A stretch of DNA of 64,000 nucleotides, taken from contig CADBEB010000016.1 of the NCBI GenBank assembly GCA_902793605.1, positions 1 to 64,000 of the forward strand. The letters are read 5' to 3'. The notes beneath the pieces are model-generated. The model worked only from the letters and a program-made list of their open reading frames with translations, was not told the origin of the DNA and did no database searches. This stretch comes from an uncultured Eubacteriales bacterium (GTDB lineage: Bacteria > Bacillota > Clostridia > Christensenellales > Aristaeellaceae). Each line of letters begins with the position of its first letter. Position 1 is the first letter of the stretch. A program made the translations under genes and the position numbers. This document shows, one piece after another, positions 25,242-33,786 of this stretch.

Positions 25242-26753
25242 TTATTCAAACTGCGTCGCATAGGTCATGATGTTCTCCTGTGTGGCCTCGCTGCCGTCGA
25301 TGAAGCCGGTCACCCGGCCGTCGCACATCACCATGATCCGGTCCGACATACCGATCAGCTCACTCATTTCGGAAGAGATCATGATGATGCTCTTCCCTTC
25401 CTTCGCCAGGTCCGCGATGATGCAGTAGATCTCGTACTTCGCGCCGACGTCGATACCGCGGGTCGGCTCGTCCAGGATCAGCACATCCGGATTGTTGGCC
25501 AGCCAGCGCCCGACCAGCACCTTCTGCTGGTTGCCGCCGGACAGGGATTTGATCAGCGTTTTCGAGGAAGGCGTCTTGATGTTCATCTTCTTCACGTTAT
25601 CCTGAACCAGCTGCTCCACCTTCTTGCCGTTGATGAAATAGCCGTGGTCCAGATACTTATTCAGTGAAGAAATGGAGATGTTGTCCGCCACGCTCAGCAC
25701 GCCCATGATACCGCTGCCGCGCCGGTCTTCCGTCAGCATCGCGATGCCCTGGTCGATGGCGTCCTTCGGCCGTGTGATGTTGATCTCCTTACCTTTGTAG
25801 AAGATCTGACCCGTTGTATGTGAGCGGATACCGAACAGGCCTTCCATCAGCTCGGTCCGCTGCGCGCCGACCAGGCCGCCGACGCCCAGGATCTCGCCCT
25901 TGCGGAGCTGGAAACTGACATTGCGGAACGAGCGCGGATTGATGGACGTGAAATCCTTGACCTCAAAGACCACCTCCCCGGGCACGTTCTCCCGCTTCGG
26001 ATACAGGTTGGTCAGTTCACGGCCGACCATCAGCGTGATGATCTTGTCCGTCGTCAGCTCGCTGGCCTCCCACGTACCGATATATTTGCCGTCGCGCATG
26101 ATGGTGACCTCGTCGCCGATGCGGAGGATCTCATCCATCTTGTGGGAGATATAGACGACCGCGACGCCCTCGGCTTTCAGGTCCTCAATGATCCGGAACA
26201 GGGCTTCGACCTCGTTCGCGGTCAGGGAGGAGGTCGGCTCATCCAGGATCAGCACCCGGCAGTTGGCGGAAACAGCCTTGGCGATCTCCACGGACTGCAT
26301 CTGGGAGACGCTCAGCTCGCCCACCTTCTGCTTCGGGTCAAAGTTCATCCGGACCCGCTTGAGCAGTTCCGCCGTATCGGAATACATCTTCGCATGGTCG
26401 ACCATCGGAATAAAGCCCAGAGCTTTTTTCATGGGATAGCGTCCGAGGAAGATATTCTCCCCGACCGTCCTGGCGGGGATCGGCTGAAGTTCCTGGTGCA
26501 CCATGGCGATTCCCTTGCTCAGAGCATCCATGGGGTCGTTGATGGTCACAGGCTGACCATCCATCAGGATCTGGCCGGCATCCATCTTGTAAATGCCGAA
26601 CATACACTTCATCAGGGTGGATTTTCCGGCGCCGTTCTCTCCCATCAGGGCGTGCACTTTGCCGGGCCGAAGCTTCAGCTGCACGTTGTCCAGCGCCTTA
26701 ACGCCCGGGAAAACCTTGCTGACGCCGGTCATTTCCAGCACGTATTCGGACAT
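25242..26753 (-). CDS. mglA: Galactose/methyl-galactoside ABC importer ATPase
   Basis: 503 residues with two ATPase domains. Walker [10 protein letters not shown] at about 36-44; first signature degenerate (LSVSQMQS), first Walker [12 protein letters not shown]; second signature LSGGNQQK and Walker [13 protein letters not shown]. The sequence around KALGFIPMVDHAKMY and RKGEILGVGGLVGAQRTE matches MglA. It supplies energy for galactose uptake. A pair of stem-loops separates it from mglB, consistent with lower expression than the binding protein. Confidence 0.93.
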   Translation of the reverse strand: MSEYVLEMTGVSKVFPGVKALDNVQLKLRPGKVHALMGENGAGKSTLMKCMFGIYKMDAGQILMDGQPVTINDPMDALSKGIAMVHQELQPIPARTVGENIFLGRYPMKKALGFIPMVDHAKMYSDTAELLKRVRMNFDPKQKVGELSVSQMQSVEIAKAVSANCRVLILDEPTSSLTANEVEALFRIIEDLKAEGVAVVYISHKMDEILRIGDEVTIMRDGKYIGTWEASELTTDKIITLMVGRELTNLYPKRENVPGEVVFEVKDFTSINPRSFRNVSFQLRKGEILGVGGLVGAQRTELMEGLFGIRSHTTGQIFYKGKEINITRPKDAIDQGIAMLTEDRRGSGIMGVLSVADNISISSLNKYLDHGYFINGKKVEQLVQDNVKKMNIKTPSSKTLIKSLSGGNQQKVLVGRWLANNPDVLILDEPTRGIDVGAKYEIYCIIADLAKEGKSIIMISSEMSELIGMSDRIMVMCDGRVTGFIDGSEATQENIMTYATQFE

Positions 26754-26794
26754 GAGGGCATGCCTCCTCTCTCATTGGTGTGTTCAGTGCCCTT

Positions 26795-26876
26795 TGCTCC
26801 GGGTCCTCCGGGGGCCCGGAGCGAAAGGCGCCAAAATGCTCCGAAAAGGTGGGTGAGCCTGAGTGGCTCACCCACC
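26795..26876 (-). promoter_or_regulatory. Two stem-loops between mglB and mglA (partial terminator)
   Basis: On the minus strand GGTGGGTGAGCC/GGCTCACCCACC (26849-26876) is followed by TTTT, and a second hairpin GCTCCGGG/CCCGGAGC (26795-26822) follows. The first resembles an intrinsic terminator with a short T run, so partial readthrough into mglA is expected. Confidence 0.75.
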
Positions 26877-26911
26877 TCCCAAATCAGTCAATGATCTGTT
26901 TCAGCGGATGA

Positions 26912-27928
26912 TCAATAGTTCGCTTCCGCGTAGGCCTTATCGATCTTGACGTAGTTGACCCAGTAGTAGTTGTCGATCTTCTCGCCGTTCAGCAGCTTCA
27001 CAGCCACGTCAACAGCCGCATGGGACTGGCCGATGTGGTCGTTCAGCACGGTACCGGTCATGTTGCCTTCCTTGATCAGGTCGATCGCTTCGGGCAGGGC
27101 GTCAACGCCAACCAGGTAGATGTCCTCGCCCACCTTGCGGCCGGCAGCAATGATGGCGGTCTCAGCGCCCAGCGCCATACCGTCGTTGTTGCAGAACACG
27201 ACTTCCACCTTGTCGCCGTACTTGCTCAGGGCGTTCGCGCACAGCTCCTGGCCCTTGGTCTGGTCCCAGTTGCCAACCTGATCGTCCAGGCATTCCACTT
27301 CGATGCCGGCGTCGGTCAGAGCCTTGACGGAGAACTCGGTACGATACTGAGCGTCGATGTTTTCCGGATCGCCTTCGATCATGATGTAGGAAACCTTGCC
27401 GTCGCCGTTGATGTCGCCCTTGTTGTCCAGGTCGCGGATCATCTCGCCCTGGTAGGTACCGGACTGACGGGCGTCAGCGCCGACGTAGCAGACGGTTGGG
27501 TTGTCCAGGATGCCGGCATAGCTCTCATCGAGGGTCTTGCCATCGGCGTCGTAGGCCAGGGGCTCACGGTTGATCAGGACCAGCGGGATGCCGGCGGCCA
27601 CGATCTCGTCGATCACGGCGTCAGCGGAAGAGGTCTGCACCAGGTTCAGGATGATCACGTCCATGCCCTGGGTGATGAAGTTACGGACCTGGTTGGTCTG
27701 CTCGGCCATGTCGTTCTTACCGTCAGCCATGGTGATCTCATACTTCACGTCGTCGGTCTCGAGGGTCTTGAAGTAGTTCTCGATCTCGTTCCGATACAGG
27801 GTCATGAAGTTGTCGGTATACTGATAGATGGATACGCCCACTTTGTAGGTCTTCGCTTCGGCAGAAGCAAAGCTCATGCAGCCCAGCACGAGGATAGCAG
27901 CCAACAGGATCGCCAGTGTCTTTTTCAT
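26912..27928 (-). CDS. mglB: Galactose/glucose-binding protein
   Basis: 338 residues. The signal peptide holds a possible lipobox (LVLGC, about 13-17). The mature protein shows MglB/GBP features: KVGVSIYQYTDNFMTLYRNEIE at the start, ILNLVQTSSADAVIDEI, a calcium-loop-like acidic segment DNKGDINGDGKVSYIMIEG, and AEVVFCNNDGMALGA-type sequence near the hinge. It captures galactose or glucose for MglAC. The Ca-loop (Asp-x-Asn-x-Asp-like) is the strongest pointer to the galactose type. First gene of the operon, with AAGGAGAAGG before the ATG. Confidence 0.94.
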   Translation of the reverse strand: MKKTLAILLAAILVLGCMSFASAEAKTYKVGVSIYQYTDNFMTLYRNEIENYFKTLETDDVKYEITMADGKNDMAEQTNQVRNFITQGMDVIILNLVQTSSADAVIDEIVAAGIPLVLINREPLAYDADGKTLDESYAGILDNPTVCYVGADARQSGTYQGEMIRDLDNKGDINGDGKVSYIMIEGDPENIDAQYRTEFSVKALTDAGIEVECLDDQVGNWDQTKGQELCANALSKYGDKVEVVFCNNDGMALGAETAIIAAGRKVGEDIYLVGVDALPEAIDLIKEGNMTGTVLNDHIGQSHAAVDVAVKLLNGEKIDNYYWVNYVKIDKAYAEANY

Positions 27929-28005
27929 AGTTCCTTCTCCTTTGAAAGTTTTTTATTTTTTCCATGCGGTCTCACCGCATTGAAACCGGACTCAAATTCG
28001 TATGG

Positions 28006-28034
28006 ATTTTAGCATACATCTGGTCGATTGTCTA
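28006..28034 (-). promoter_or_regulatory. Promoter of the mgl operon
   Basis: Minus strand TAGACA (28029-28034), 17-bp spacer, TAAAAT (28006-28011), about 75 bp before mglB. Confidence 0.68.
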
Positions 28035-28078
28035 CCAATTTTAACCGGAACAAAAAAATTCGAACAATCAAAAAACAA

Positions 28079-28091
28079 AAACGTAACGTTT
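28079..28091. promoter_or_regulatory. Perfect palindrome AAACGTAACGTTT, putative LacI/GalR-type operator
   Basis: A 13-bp inverted repeat with a central A lies 44 bp upstream of the mgl -35 box in an AT-rich stretch. CGTAACG-type half sites are typical of GalR/LacI regulators. It could also serve the neighbouring region, but the genes there end before it. Confidence 0.5.
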
Positions 28092-28106
28092 CATTTTTTT
28101 GATCAA

Positions 28107-28142
28107 TAAAAGGAGCTCCTCTTCGGGTAAAGAGAAGCTCCC
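28107..28142 (-). terminator. Terminator of the ribose/Lsr-like importer operon
   Basis: Minus strand GGAGCTTCTCTT/AAGAGGAGCTCC hairpin followed by TTTTATT, about 70 bp after the last permease gene. Confidence 0.85.
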
Positions 28143-28210
28143 TGCTGATTGTTCCGCCCTTCTTTCAGCACATAATGATCGGAGGATTTACGATCCGAAA
28201 GGGCAAATCA

Positions 28211-29179
28211 TCACTTGATCACCTTCAGGGCTTTGCGGTCGATCGTCAGGGCGACGAAGATCAGGAACACGACGCCCTTGATCAGCTGCTGAACCTGCGG
28301 CTCATAGCCCAGGATCGACAGTCCGCTGTTCAGCACAGCGTACATCAGGGTGCCGACGATGATATTGGTAAACCGCACCTTCGCGCCGCCGGTGATCGGC
28401 AGTCCGCCCAGCACCAGGGAGATCAGGATCTGCGTTTCCAGCTGGTTTCCGGCTGTCGAGGTGATCGATCCGACCTTGATCACGTTGACAAAGGCCGCCA
28501 GGCCGGTCAGCGCGCCGGCGCCGACGAAGGCCAGGAACTTGACCCGGCCGGTGCGGACGCCGGAAAAACGGGCCGCCGTCTCGCCTGAGCCGACCGCTTT
28601 CACGTCGTTGCCGATCCGCGTGAACTTGAACAGGAAGAAAGCTACCGCCAGCACGGCCAGCGTGATCGTGATCTTCAGCCAGTCCTGGTCCAGGGCCTTG
28701 ATGGCATTGCTGGCCGGGACCGCCGTTTCCGTCGTGAAGTAAGCGCATACGCCGCGGAACAGGTACATCGTACAGATCGTGACGATGAAGCTCGGCAGCC
28801 TGAACTTCACATGGAAGAAACCGTTCAGTGCGCCGATTGCCGCGCCGGTCAGGATGCCGCCGAGGATCGCCAGCGGGATGCTGTAGAACGACAGGGCGCT
28901 GACCACGATGGATGCTACGCCCAGGGTGGAGCCTTCCGTGAAGTCGATGGAGCCCAGCGTCATGATGAAGAACACGCCCGTAGCCACGATCGTCGGGTAG
29001 TAGATCTGGGAGAACAGCAACCGCAGCTTCTTGGGTGTCAGGATCTTGCCGTTCGTCATGATATGCATGACGAGGATAATGATTACAAAGCCGATCAGCG
29101 GCAGGAGTGCCTTGAACCTGTCTCCGGTCAGGAATGCGCGGAGTCTGGACTGCTCAGTGCTCTTATTTTTCTTTTCCAT
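28211..29179 (-). CDS. Sugar ABC importer permease (RbsC/YtfT-like)
   Basis: 322 residues with about nine hydrophobic segments. The N-terminal motif IDFTEGSTLGVAS, the central LPSFIVTICTMYLFRGV and the GNDVKAVGSGETAARFSGV loop define a CUT2 permease. It differs strongly from the other permease of this operon, and the pair flank the ATPase gene. Last gene of the operon, followed by a terminator. The substrate is unknown; the order binding protein, permease, ATPase, permease is not that of rbs or mgl. Confidence 0.88.
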   Translation of the reverse strand: MEKKNKSTEQSRLRAFLTGDRFKALLPLIGFVIIILVMHIMTNGKILTPKKLRLLFSQIYYPTIVATGVFFIMTLGSIDFTEGSTLGVASIVVSALSFYSIPLAILGGILTGAAIGALNGFFHVKFRLPSFIVTICTMYLFRGVCAYFTTETAVPASNAIKALDQDWLKITITLAVLAVAFFLFKFTRIGNDVKAVGSGETAARFSGVRTGRVKFLAFVGAGALTGLAAFVNVIKVGSITSTAGNQLETQILISLVLGGLPITGGAKVRFTNIIVGTLMYAVLNSGLSILGYEPQVQQLIKGVVFLIFVALTIDRKALKVIK

Positions 29180-29193
29180 ACGCTCCGCCTCCC

Positions 29194-30693
29194 TTACACC
29201 ATTTTCGCGATCAGGTCTTCTTCACTCAGGGCGGGATCACGGATGAATTCCCCGTTGATCTTTCCGTCCTTCATGATGAGGATCCTGTCCGCCATACCCA
29301 GCAGTTCGGGGATCTCTTCCGAGATCATGATGATCCCCTTCCCCCGGGTCCTCAGTTCGGCCATCAGAGCGTATATCGCCTGCTTGACCTTCACGTCGAT
29401 GCCGCGGGTCGGGGAATCCAGCACCAGGATATCGCTCCCCTTGCCCAGCCAGCGTGCCAGCACCACCTTCTGCTTGTTGCCGCCGGACAGGTCGGATACG
29501 AACTGGCCGACGTTCTGCATCTTGGTCTGCATGTTCTTTGCCTGTTCATCCGCGAAACGGGTCAGCTTCCGGCCGCTCAGCAGGCCGTGGTTCGCCAGGT
29601 CGTCGATGGACGGCAGCACGATATTGTTCCGGATGGATTCGTTCAGGATGATGGATTCGTTGTCCCGGTCCTTGGAAGCATAGGCAATGGAATGGCTGAT
29701 AGCTGTCGGGATGTCGTTGATCTCCGTCCCGTCGGCCAGTTTCACCGTTCCCTCCCGGTCCCAGGAAGCGCCGAAGACAGCCTTTCCGACCTCGTGCATT
29801 CCGCACTCGGACAGGCCTCCGAAGCCGAGGATCTCGCCTTTGTGCAGTTCAAAGCTGATGCCGTCCAGCTCGCCAGGTACGGTCACCTGCTGTACGGACA
29901 GCATAACCTCGTCGGAAACCGGCGTGCCATAGTCCGTCCGGTAATAGGCCGAACCGATCTCACGGCCGACCATCAGGCGCTTCAGGTCGTCCTCCGTCAC
30001 CTGGGAAGACTCGACTGTGTCGATATACTCGCCGTCCCGCAGTACGGATACCGTATCCGTATGGGCCAGCACTTCGCTCAGGTCGTGGCTGATGAAGATC
30101 ACCGTACGCCCGTCCTCCCGGACGGCGTCCATGATCTTGTACAGCTCCAGGCGGCCGTTCTGGCTCAGGGCGGTCGTGGTCTCGTCGATCACGAGGATCT
30201 TCGGCTTCATATACGTCGCCTTGACAATCTCGATCAGCTTCCGGTCCTCAAAGTTGTAGTGGTCGATCATGACGCCGGCCTTGATCCGGCCGAATCCGTA
30301 GGAATCCAGCAGTTTCTGCGCTTCCCGGTTCATGGCGCGGCTGTCCTTGACGCCCATGTGCATGAAGGGTTCTTCATGGCCCAGGTAAATGTTTTCTGCC
30401 ACGGTCAGGCCGGACAGGGTACCCATTTCCTGGACGATGATGGCGATTCCCGCGTTGTTCGCATCCACCTGGTTGCGGATATGGAGTTCCTTGCCGTCCA
30501 GTTTGAACGTACCGCCGCCGATCGTGTAGATACCGCACAGCATCTGGCAGAAGGTACTCTTTCCGGAGCCGTTCTCGCCGATCAGGCCGCGGATCTCGCC
30601 GGCTGCGATGGTCAGGGATACGTCGTTCACCGCGTGGGTGATGCCAAAGCGTTTGTCGATATGCTCTGCAACAAGCAACGTCTTCTTATCCAT
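29194..30693 (-). CDS. Sugar ABC importer ATPase with an altered second Walker B
   Basis: 499 residues from ATG at 30693, chosen for AGGGGG six bp upstream; a GTG at 30708 and an ATG at 30699 are alternatives. Two fused ATPase domains: Walker A GENGSGKST (about 40), first Walker B ILVIDETTTAL with a degenerate signature (NFEDRK), second signature LSGGNKQK. The second Walker B reads LVLDSPTRG: Ser replaces the catalytic Glu kept in the other sugar ATPases here. This could make the second site a poor hydrolase and leave activity to the first. It lies between two permease genes. Confidence 0.88.
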   Translation of the reverse strand: MDKKTLLVAEHIDKRFGITHAVNDVSLTIAAGEIRGLIGENGSGKSTFCQMLCGIYTIGGGTFKLDGKELHIRNQVDANNAGIAIIVQEMGTLSGLTVAENIYLGHEEPFMHMGVKDSRAMNREAQKLLDSYGFGRIKAGVMIDHYNFEDRKLIEIVKATYMKPKILVIDETTTALSQNGRLELYKIMDAVREDGRTVIFISHDLSEVLAHTDTVSVLRDGEYIDTVESSQVTEDDLKRLMVGREIGSAYYRTDYGTPVSDEVMLSVQQVTVPGELDGISFELHKGEILGFGGLSECGMHEVGKAVFGASWDREGTVKLADGTEINDIPTAISHSIAYASKDRDNESIILNESIRNNIVLPSIDDLANHGLLSGRKLTRFADEQAKNMQTKMQNVGQFVSDLSGGNKQKVVLARWLGKGSDILVLDSPTRGIDVKVKQAIYALMAELRTRGKGIIMISEEIPELLGMADRILIMKDGKINGEFIRDPALSEEDLIAKMV

Positions 30694-30704
30694 ACGCATC
30701 CCCC

Positions 30705-31655
30705 TCACTTTACCACGCTGCCCCGGGCGCCGCGGGCGGTCAGGGCAACGATGGCCAGCAGCGCGGCGCCGGTGACCACGTTCTGGATCGTGGTCGGCGC
30801 GCCGAGCGCCACAAACCCGTTAAAGATAATGGAGATGATGAACTCGCCGATCACGATGGCACTGATCGGTATTCCGTATTTCCGGAATGCCACGCCGAAG
30901 AAGGTTCCCATCAGCGGCTGGAAGTTCCGGCTCATCGTCGTCATCCCGGTCAGGGCGGTCATCGTTGTGCCGTAGGACACGGTCAGGATCGCCATGACGC
31001 CAACAAAGAAATGAAGCAGGATAAAGCCGATCAGCTTATACTTCTTCACATTGATACCCATGTTCTTGGCGGTGAACTCATTCGAGCCGATCGCGTTGCA
31101 GTATGTGCCGATCTTGGTGTAGTTCAGAATAAAATACATCAGCACGAACGCCAGGCCCGCCAGGATGATATTCCCGGGAGCGCCGCTGAAAAAGCGCAGT
31201 TCCGGAGCCAGCGTCTGCTTGACGCCGCCGGCCACGAAGACCGCGACACATTCAAGGATCAGCATCAGGCCCACCGTAACGATCATGGAGGGCACGTTCA
31301 GCTGATTATACAGCGTGCCGATCATCAGGCCGATCAGCGTGCCGCAGCCCAGGCAGCCGGCCACGAAACCGATATAGCCGAAATGCTGCGACAGGATCAC
31401 GCCGACGATCGACGACAGCACGATATTGGATCCGACAGCGAAGTCAAACAGGCCCATGACTACGATGAAGTACAGGCCGCAGCCGCCGACAGAATAGATG
31501 ATCGAGGACTGGAGATAGGAAAACAGATTCGCCGGCGAACCGAAGTTGTCCGGCGTCAGGATCTTGAAAAACGCATAAAAGAACAGAACCATGGCAAGCA
31601 GCATCAGATAGCCGTACGCCTTGGTGCCTTTCATTTTTTTCAGTATGGTCGGCAT
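30705..31655 (-). CDS. Sugar ABC importer permease
   Basis: 316 residues. CUT2 permease with FDFAVGSNIVLSS, VPSMIVTVGLMLILECV and GTYCNAIGSNEFTAKNMGI motifs. It is the more divergent of the two permeases in this operon. Its stop overlaps the region of the ATPase ribosome site, so translation is probably coupled. It lies downstream of the binding-protein gene after a stem-loop. A heteromeric channel with the product of 28211-29179 is likely. Confidence 0.87.
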   Translation of the reverse strand: MPTILKKMKGTKAYGYLMLLAMVLFFYAFFKILTPDNFGSPANLFSYLQSSIIYSVGGCGLYFIVVMGLFDFAVGSNIVLSSIVGVILSQHFGYIGFVAGCLGCGTLIGLMIGTLYNQLNVPSMIVTVGLMLILECVAVFVAGGVKQTLAPELRFFSGAPGNIILAGLAFVLMYFILNYTKIGTYCNAIGSNEFTAKNMGINVKKYKLIGFILLHFFVGVMAILTVSYGTTMTALTGMTTMSRNFQPLMGTFFGVAFRKYGIPISAIVIGEFIISIIFNGFVALGAPTTIQNVVTGAALLAIVALTARGARGSVVK

Positions 31656-31685
31656 GGTCTTCTTTGTTTCTCCTTACTCACTATT

Positions 31686-31730
31686 TGCCGAAGGATTCCA
31701 AAGGACGATCCGGAAAAGCCCTTTGGCAAG
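31686..31730 (+). repeat. Divergent copy of the palindromic element
   Basis: TGCCGAAGGATTCCAAAGG, ACGATCCGGAAAAG and CCCTTTGGC resemble the elements next to miaA, with compensating changes that keep the stem (CCAAAGG/CCTTTGG). Confidence 0.5.
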
Positions 31731-31741
31731 GAAAACCGGAA

Positions 31742-31765
31742 GCGGTCGCCGCGCCTGGCGACCGC
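31742..31765 (-). promoter_or_regulatory. Stem-loop after the binding-protein gene
   Basis: GCGGTCGCC/GGCGACCGC with a 6-base loop, 19 bp past the binding-protein stop. Along with the palindromic element it separates the binding protein from the permease gene and probably lowers downstream expression. Confidence 0.7.
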
Positions 31766-31783
31766 CCGGATATTTGTACAGGA

Positions 31784-32902
31784 TTATTTGGCGTGACGGG
31801 CCACGACGTCCTCAACGGACAGTTTGGCACAGGCAGCGGCCAGATCGTCGTAGGACATTGCGGCCAGGGCCTTGATTTCATCAGCCGTGTAGGGAAGTTC
31901 GGTACCGGTGAAGTACTGCGCGTAAGCGGCATAGCTTTCCGGAGAGTCAACGAACATGTAGGGGAAGATCATCTCATAGTATCCGTCTTCACTGGTGGGG
32001 TAGTTGCCCTTGATGGCATTGTAGACCATCAGGAAAGCGAAGAAGGGATCCGCGTAGTGTCCGCCGGACTCGGCAGCCATGGCGCCGCTTTCCAGCTTCG
32101 CGTCGAGGTCAGGCAGGAAGTCGGTGGAAACCACCTTGATCTTGCCGGTCAGGCCCTTGGCTTCGATACCCGCGATAGCGCCCAGCAGAGTGTCTCCGCC
32201 GCCGCCCGCAACGATCAGGGCGTCGATGTCAGGATTCGCATCGATGATGGCTTCAGCAGTGGCGCGGCCGGTATCGGTCGTGGTGCGGCCGTACTGGGGC
32301 TCCAGCAGTTCGATCTGATCTTCGGCGTGAGCAGCGTTCCACTCTTCAACGCCGGCCTTGTAGCCTTCCCAGCGTCCCTGGAACGTAGCGTCACCGGGTT
32401 CCCAGCCTTCCAGGCCGATCTTGCGGCAGCCCTTGTTGGCCAGGATGGTCACCAGCTGTTTGCCGTTGTCGAACTCGGATTCATGCACGGCGCCTACATA
32501 GTATTTGGAAGCCTTCGCTGCAGCATCTTCATCCGGATAAGCTGCCGGATCGATGACGCGGAAGAACTGCGCGACATACATTTCGTTGTCGTTGCAGGTC
32601 TTGATAACGGAACCCATCTCCGAAGAAGAGGAGTTGCAGATAATCATACCGTCGCAGTCGGCCATCGCCAGTGTCTCGGCGGAAGCCGTCACCTGCTCGG
32701 AAATATGGGCCTGATCAACCCACTGAACTTCAACATCCAGCGCTTCGGCAGCCGCGTCGATCAGACGCTTGACTTCGCTGCCCAGGGTGTCGGTGGAACT
32801 CCAGATGGAGACGCCGATCTTAATCTTGTCGTCCGCATGCGCCGTGACCATCAGGCCGCAGAGCAGTGACAGAGCCAGCACGAGAGCAAGGATCTTTTTC
32901 AT
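31784..32902 (-). CDS. Sugar-binding protein of the ribose/Lsr-like importer
   Basis: 372 residues. Signal peptide MKKILALVLALSLLCG...TAHA, almost the same as in three other secreted proteins here. The mature part is a type I periplasmic-binding fold: KIGVSIWSSTDTLGSEVKR, an MIICNSSSSEMG hinge and ALIVAGGGGDTLLGA. Its unusually long C-terminal region (about 300-372) contains many Tyr, Ala and Asp. It resembles Peripla_BP_4 proteins of uncertain ligand; ribose, autoinducer-2 or another monosaccharide are possible. AGGAGG ribosome site. Confidence 0.88.
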   Translation of the reverse strand: MKKILALVLALSLLCGLMVTAHADDKIKIGVSIWSSTDTLGSEVKRLIDAAAEALDVEVQWVDQAHISEQVTASAETLAMADCDGMIICNSSSSEMGSVIKTCNDNEMYVAQFFRVIDPAAYPDEDAAAKASKYYVGAVHESEFDNGKQLVTILANKGCRKIGLEGWEPGDATFQGRWEGYKAGVEEWNAAHAEDQIELLEPQYGRTTTDTGRATAEAIIDANPDIDALIVAGGGGDTLLGAIAGIEAKGLTGKIKVVSTDFLPDLDAKLESGAMAAESGGHYADPFFAFLMVYNAIKGNYPTSEDGYYEMIFPYMFVDSPESYAAYAQYFTGTELPYTADEIKALAAMSYDDLAAACAKLSVEDVVARHAK

Positions 32903-32993
32903 GAATCTTTTCCTCCTAAATTATTGAAGCTGAACAGCCTTCTCCGGAAGCAGGCGCACCCCGGAACCAACGAACAGCTTTAGCGTAATCAAG

Positions 32994-33023
32994 ATTATAT
33001 CAATCTGCGGACAAAGAAGTCAA
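32994..33023 (-). promoter_or_regulatory. Promoter of the ribose/Lsr-like operon
   Basis: Minus strand TTGACT (33018-33023), 18-bp spacer, TATAAT (32994-32999), about 90 bp before the start codon. Confidence 0.75.
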
Positions 33024-33029
33024 TCGATC

Positions 33030-33043
33030 TCGGTATCGTTTTC
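33030..33043 (-). promoter_or_regulatory. Operator-like motif GAAAACGATACCGA
   Basis: Differs by one base from the motif upstream of the Mms operon (23453-23466). It lies 6 bp upstream of the -35 box, a place where a regulator would affect polymerase binding. Confidence 0.5.
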
Positions 33044-33085
33044 ATACGAACAAATTTCGTTTTCATTTTCTTTCCGGATTGTATA

Positions 33086-33113
33086 CAAAAAACCGGCCGG
33101 ATTCCGGCCGGTT
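33086..33113 (-). terminator. Terminator of the HAD/CotH/LtaS-like operon
   Basis: AACCGGCCGG/CCGGCCGGTT hairpin with a T run on the minus strand, just after the HAD gene stop. Confidence 0.93.
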
Positions 33114-33125
33114 AATCATCCCTTG

Positions 33126-33785
33126 TTATGAATCAAATAACCAATCCCATAAGCTTTTTACCTTTTTGAAATACAGTCCGCAGTTCTTTCTCATAAATTG
33201 CTCAATGGATTCAATGTCGTTCGCCCAGCCCGCGGCTGCAAACGGGACACCAGCCGCCTTTGCCATGTCATATCCCGGTTTCAGGTCGTCAACCACCAGC
33301 AGCTCCTCCGGTTTCATCGAAAATGCCTTCATGATCTGCTCCAGGGGATAGACGGACGGCTTGCGCTGTTCCGGCGGGCTTTCCCAGCCGAAGATCATGT
33401 CCGGCTCGGGCAGATCGTTCTCCCGGTAGTCCCGCAGGATGTTCTCGGTGAACGAATGGCTGACGACGCAGACCTTCCCTCCCCGCTTCTTCTGCTCCAG
33501 CAGGATCTCACGGATGCCTGGGTAGGCCTTCGGCACATGATGCCTGACGTACTCCTTCCAGTAGGCTTCCTCGTCCAGCATCTGCTCCCAGGTCATCCCG
33601 CAGATCTTCGTGAACATCTCCACCACGCCCGGATCAAAGTTGTAACGGAAATACTCCTCCAGTGTCAGGTGAACGTCCGGAAAGTATTTTTCCATGTATT
33701 CCACAAAGCACGGATAATGCACCGTCGCCGTGGAATTCACGGTCGTATCGTCATGGTCCAGCACCAGACACGGGTATTTCAGCAT
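33126..33785 (-). CDS. HAD-superfamily phosphatase
   Basis: 219 residues. Motif I is DHDDT (10-14), the Ser motif is VCVVSHS, the Lys is in PEQRKPSV and the acidic motif IV is LLVVDDLKPG. The order and the helical cap between motifs I and II match the beta-phosphoglucomutase/phosphoglycolate phosphatase branch. Asp10 would be the nucleophile and Asp12 the acid/base. It starts 1 bp after the CotH-like gene stop, so it is in that operon. The substrate could be a sugar phosphate or glycerol phosphate released during envelope work (inference). Confidence 0.85.
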   Translation of the reverse strand: MLKYPCLVLDHDDTTVNSTATVHYPCFVEYMEKYFPDVHLTLEEYFRYNFDPGVVEMFTKICGMTWEQMLDEEAYWKEYVRHHVPKAYPGIREILLEQKKRGGKVCVVSHSFTENILRDYRENDLPEPDMIFGWESPPEQRKPSVYPLEQIMKAFSMKPEELLVVDDLKPGYDMAKAAGVPFAAAGWANDIESIEQFMRKNCGLYFKKVKSLWDWLFDS

Positions 33786-33786
33786 A

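Noticed and set aside
29134..30975. Long plus-strand open frame opposite the sugar ATPase
   Set aside because: Antisense shadow of an ATPase with all its motifs on the minus strand.
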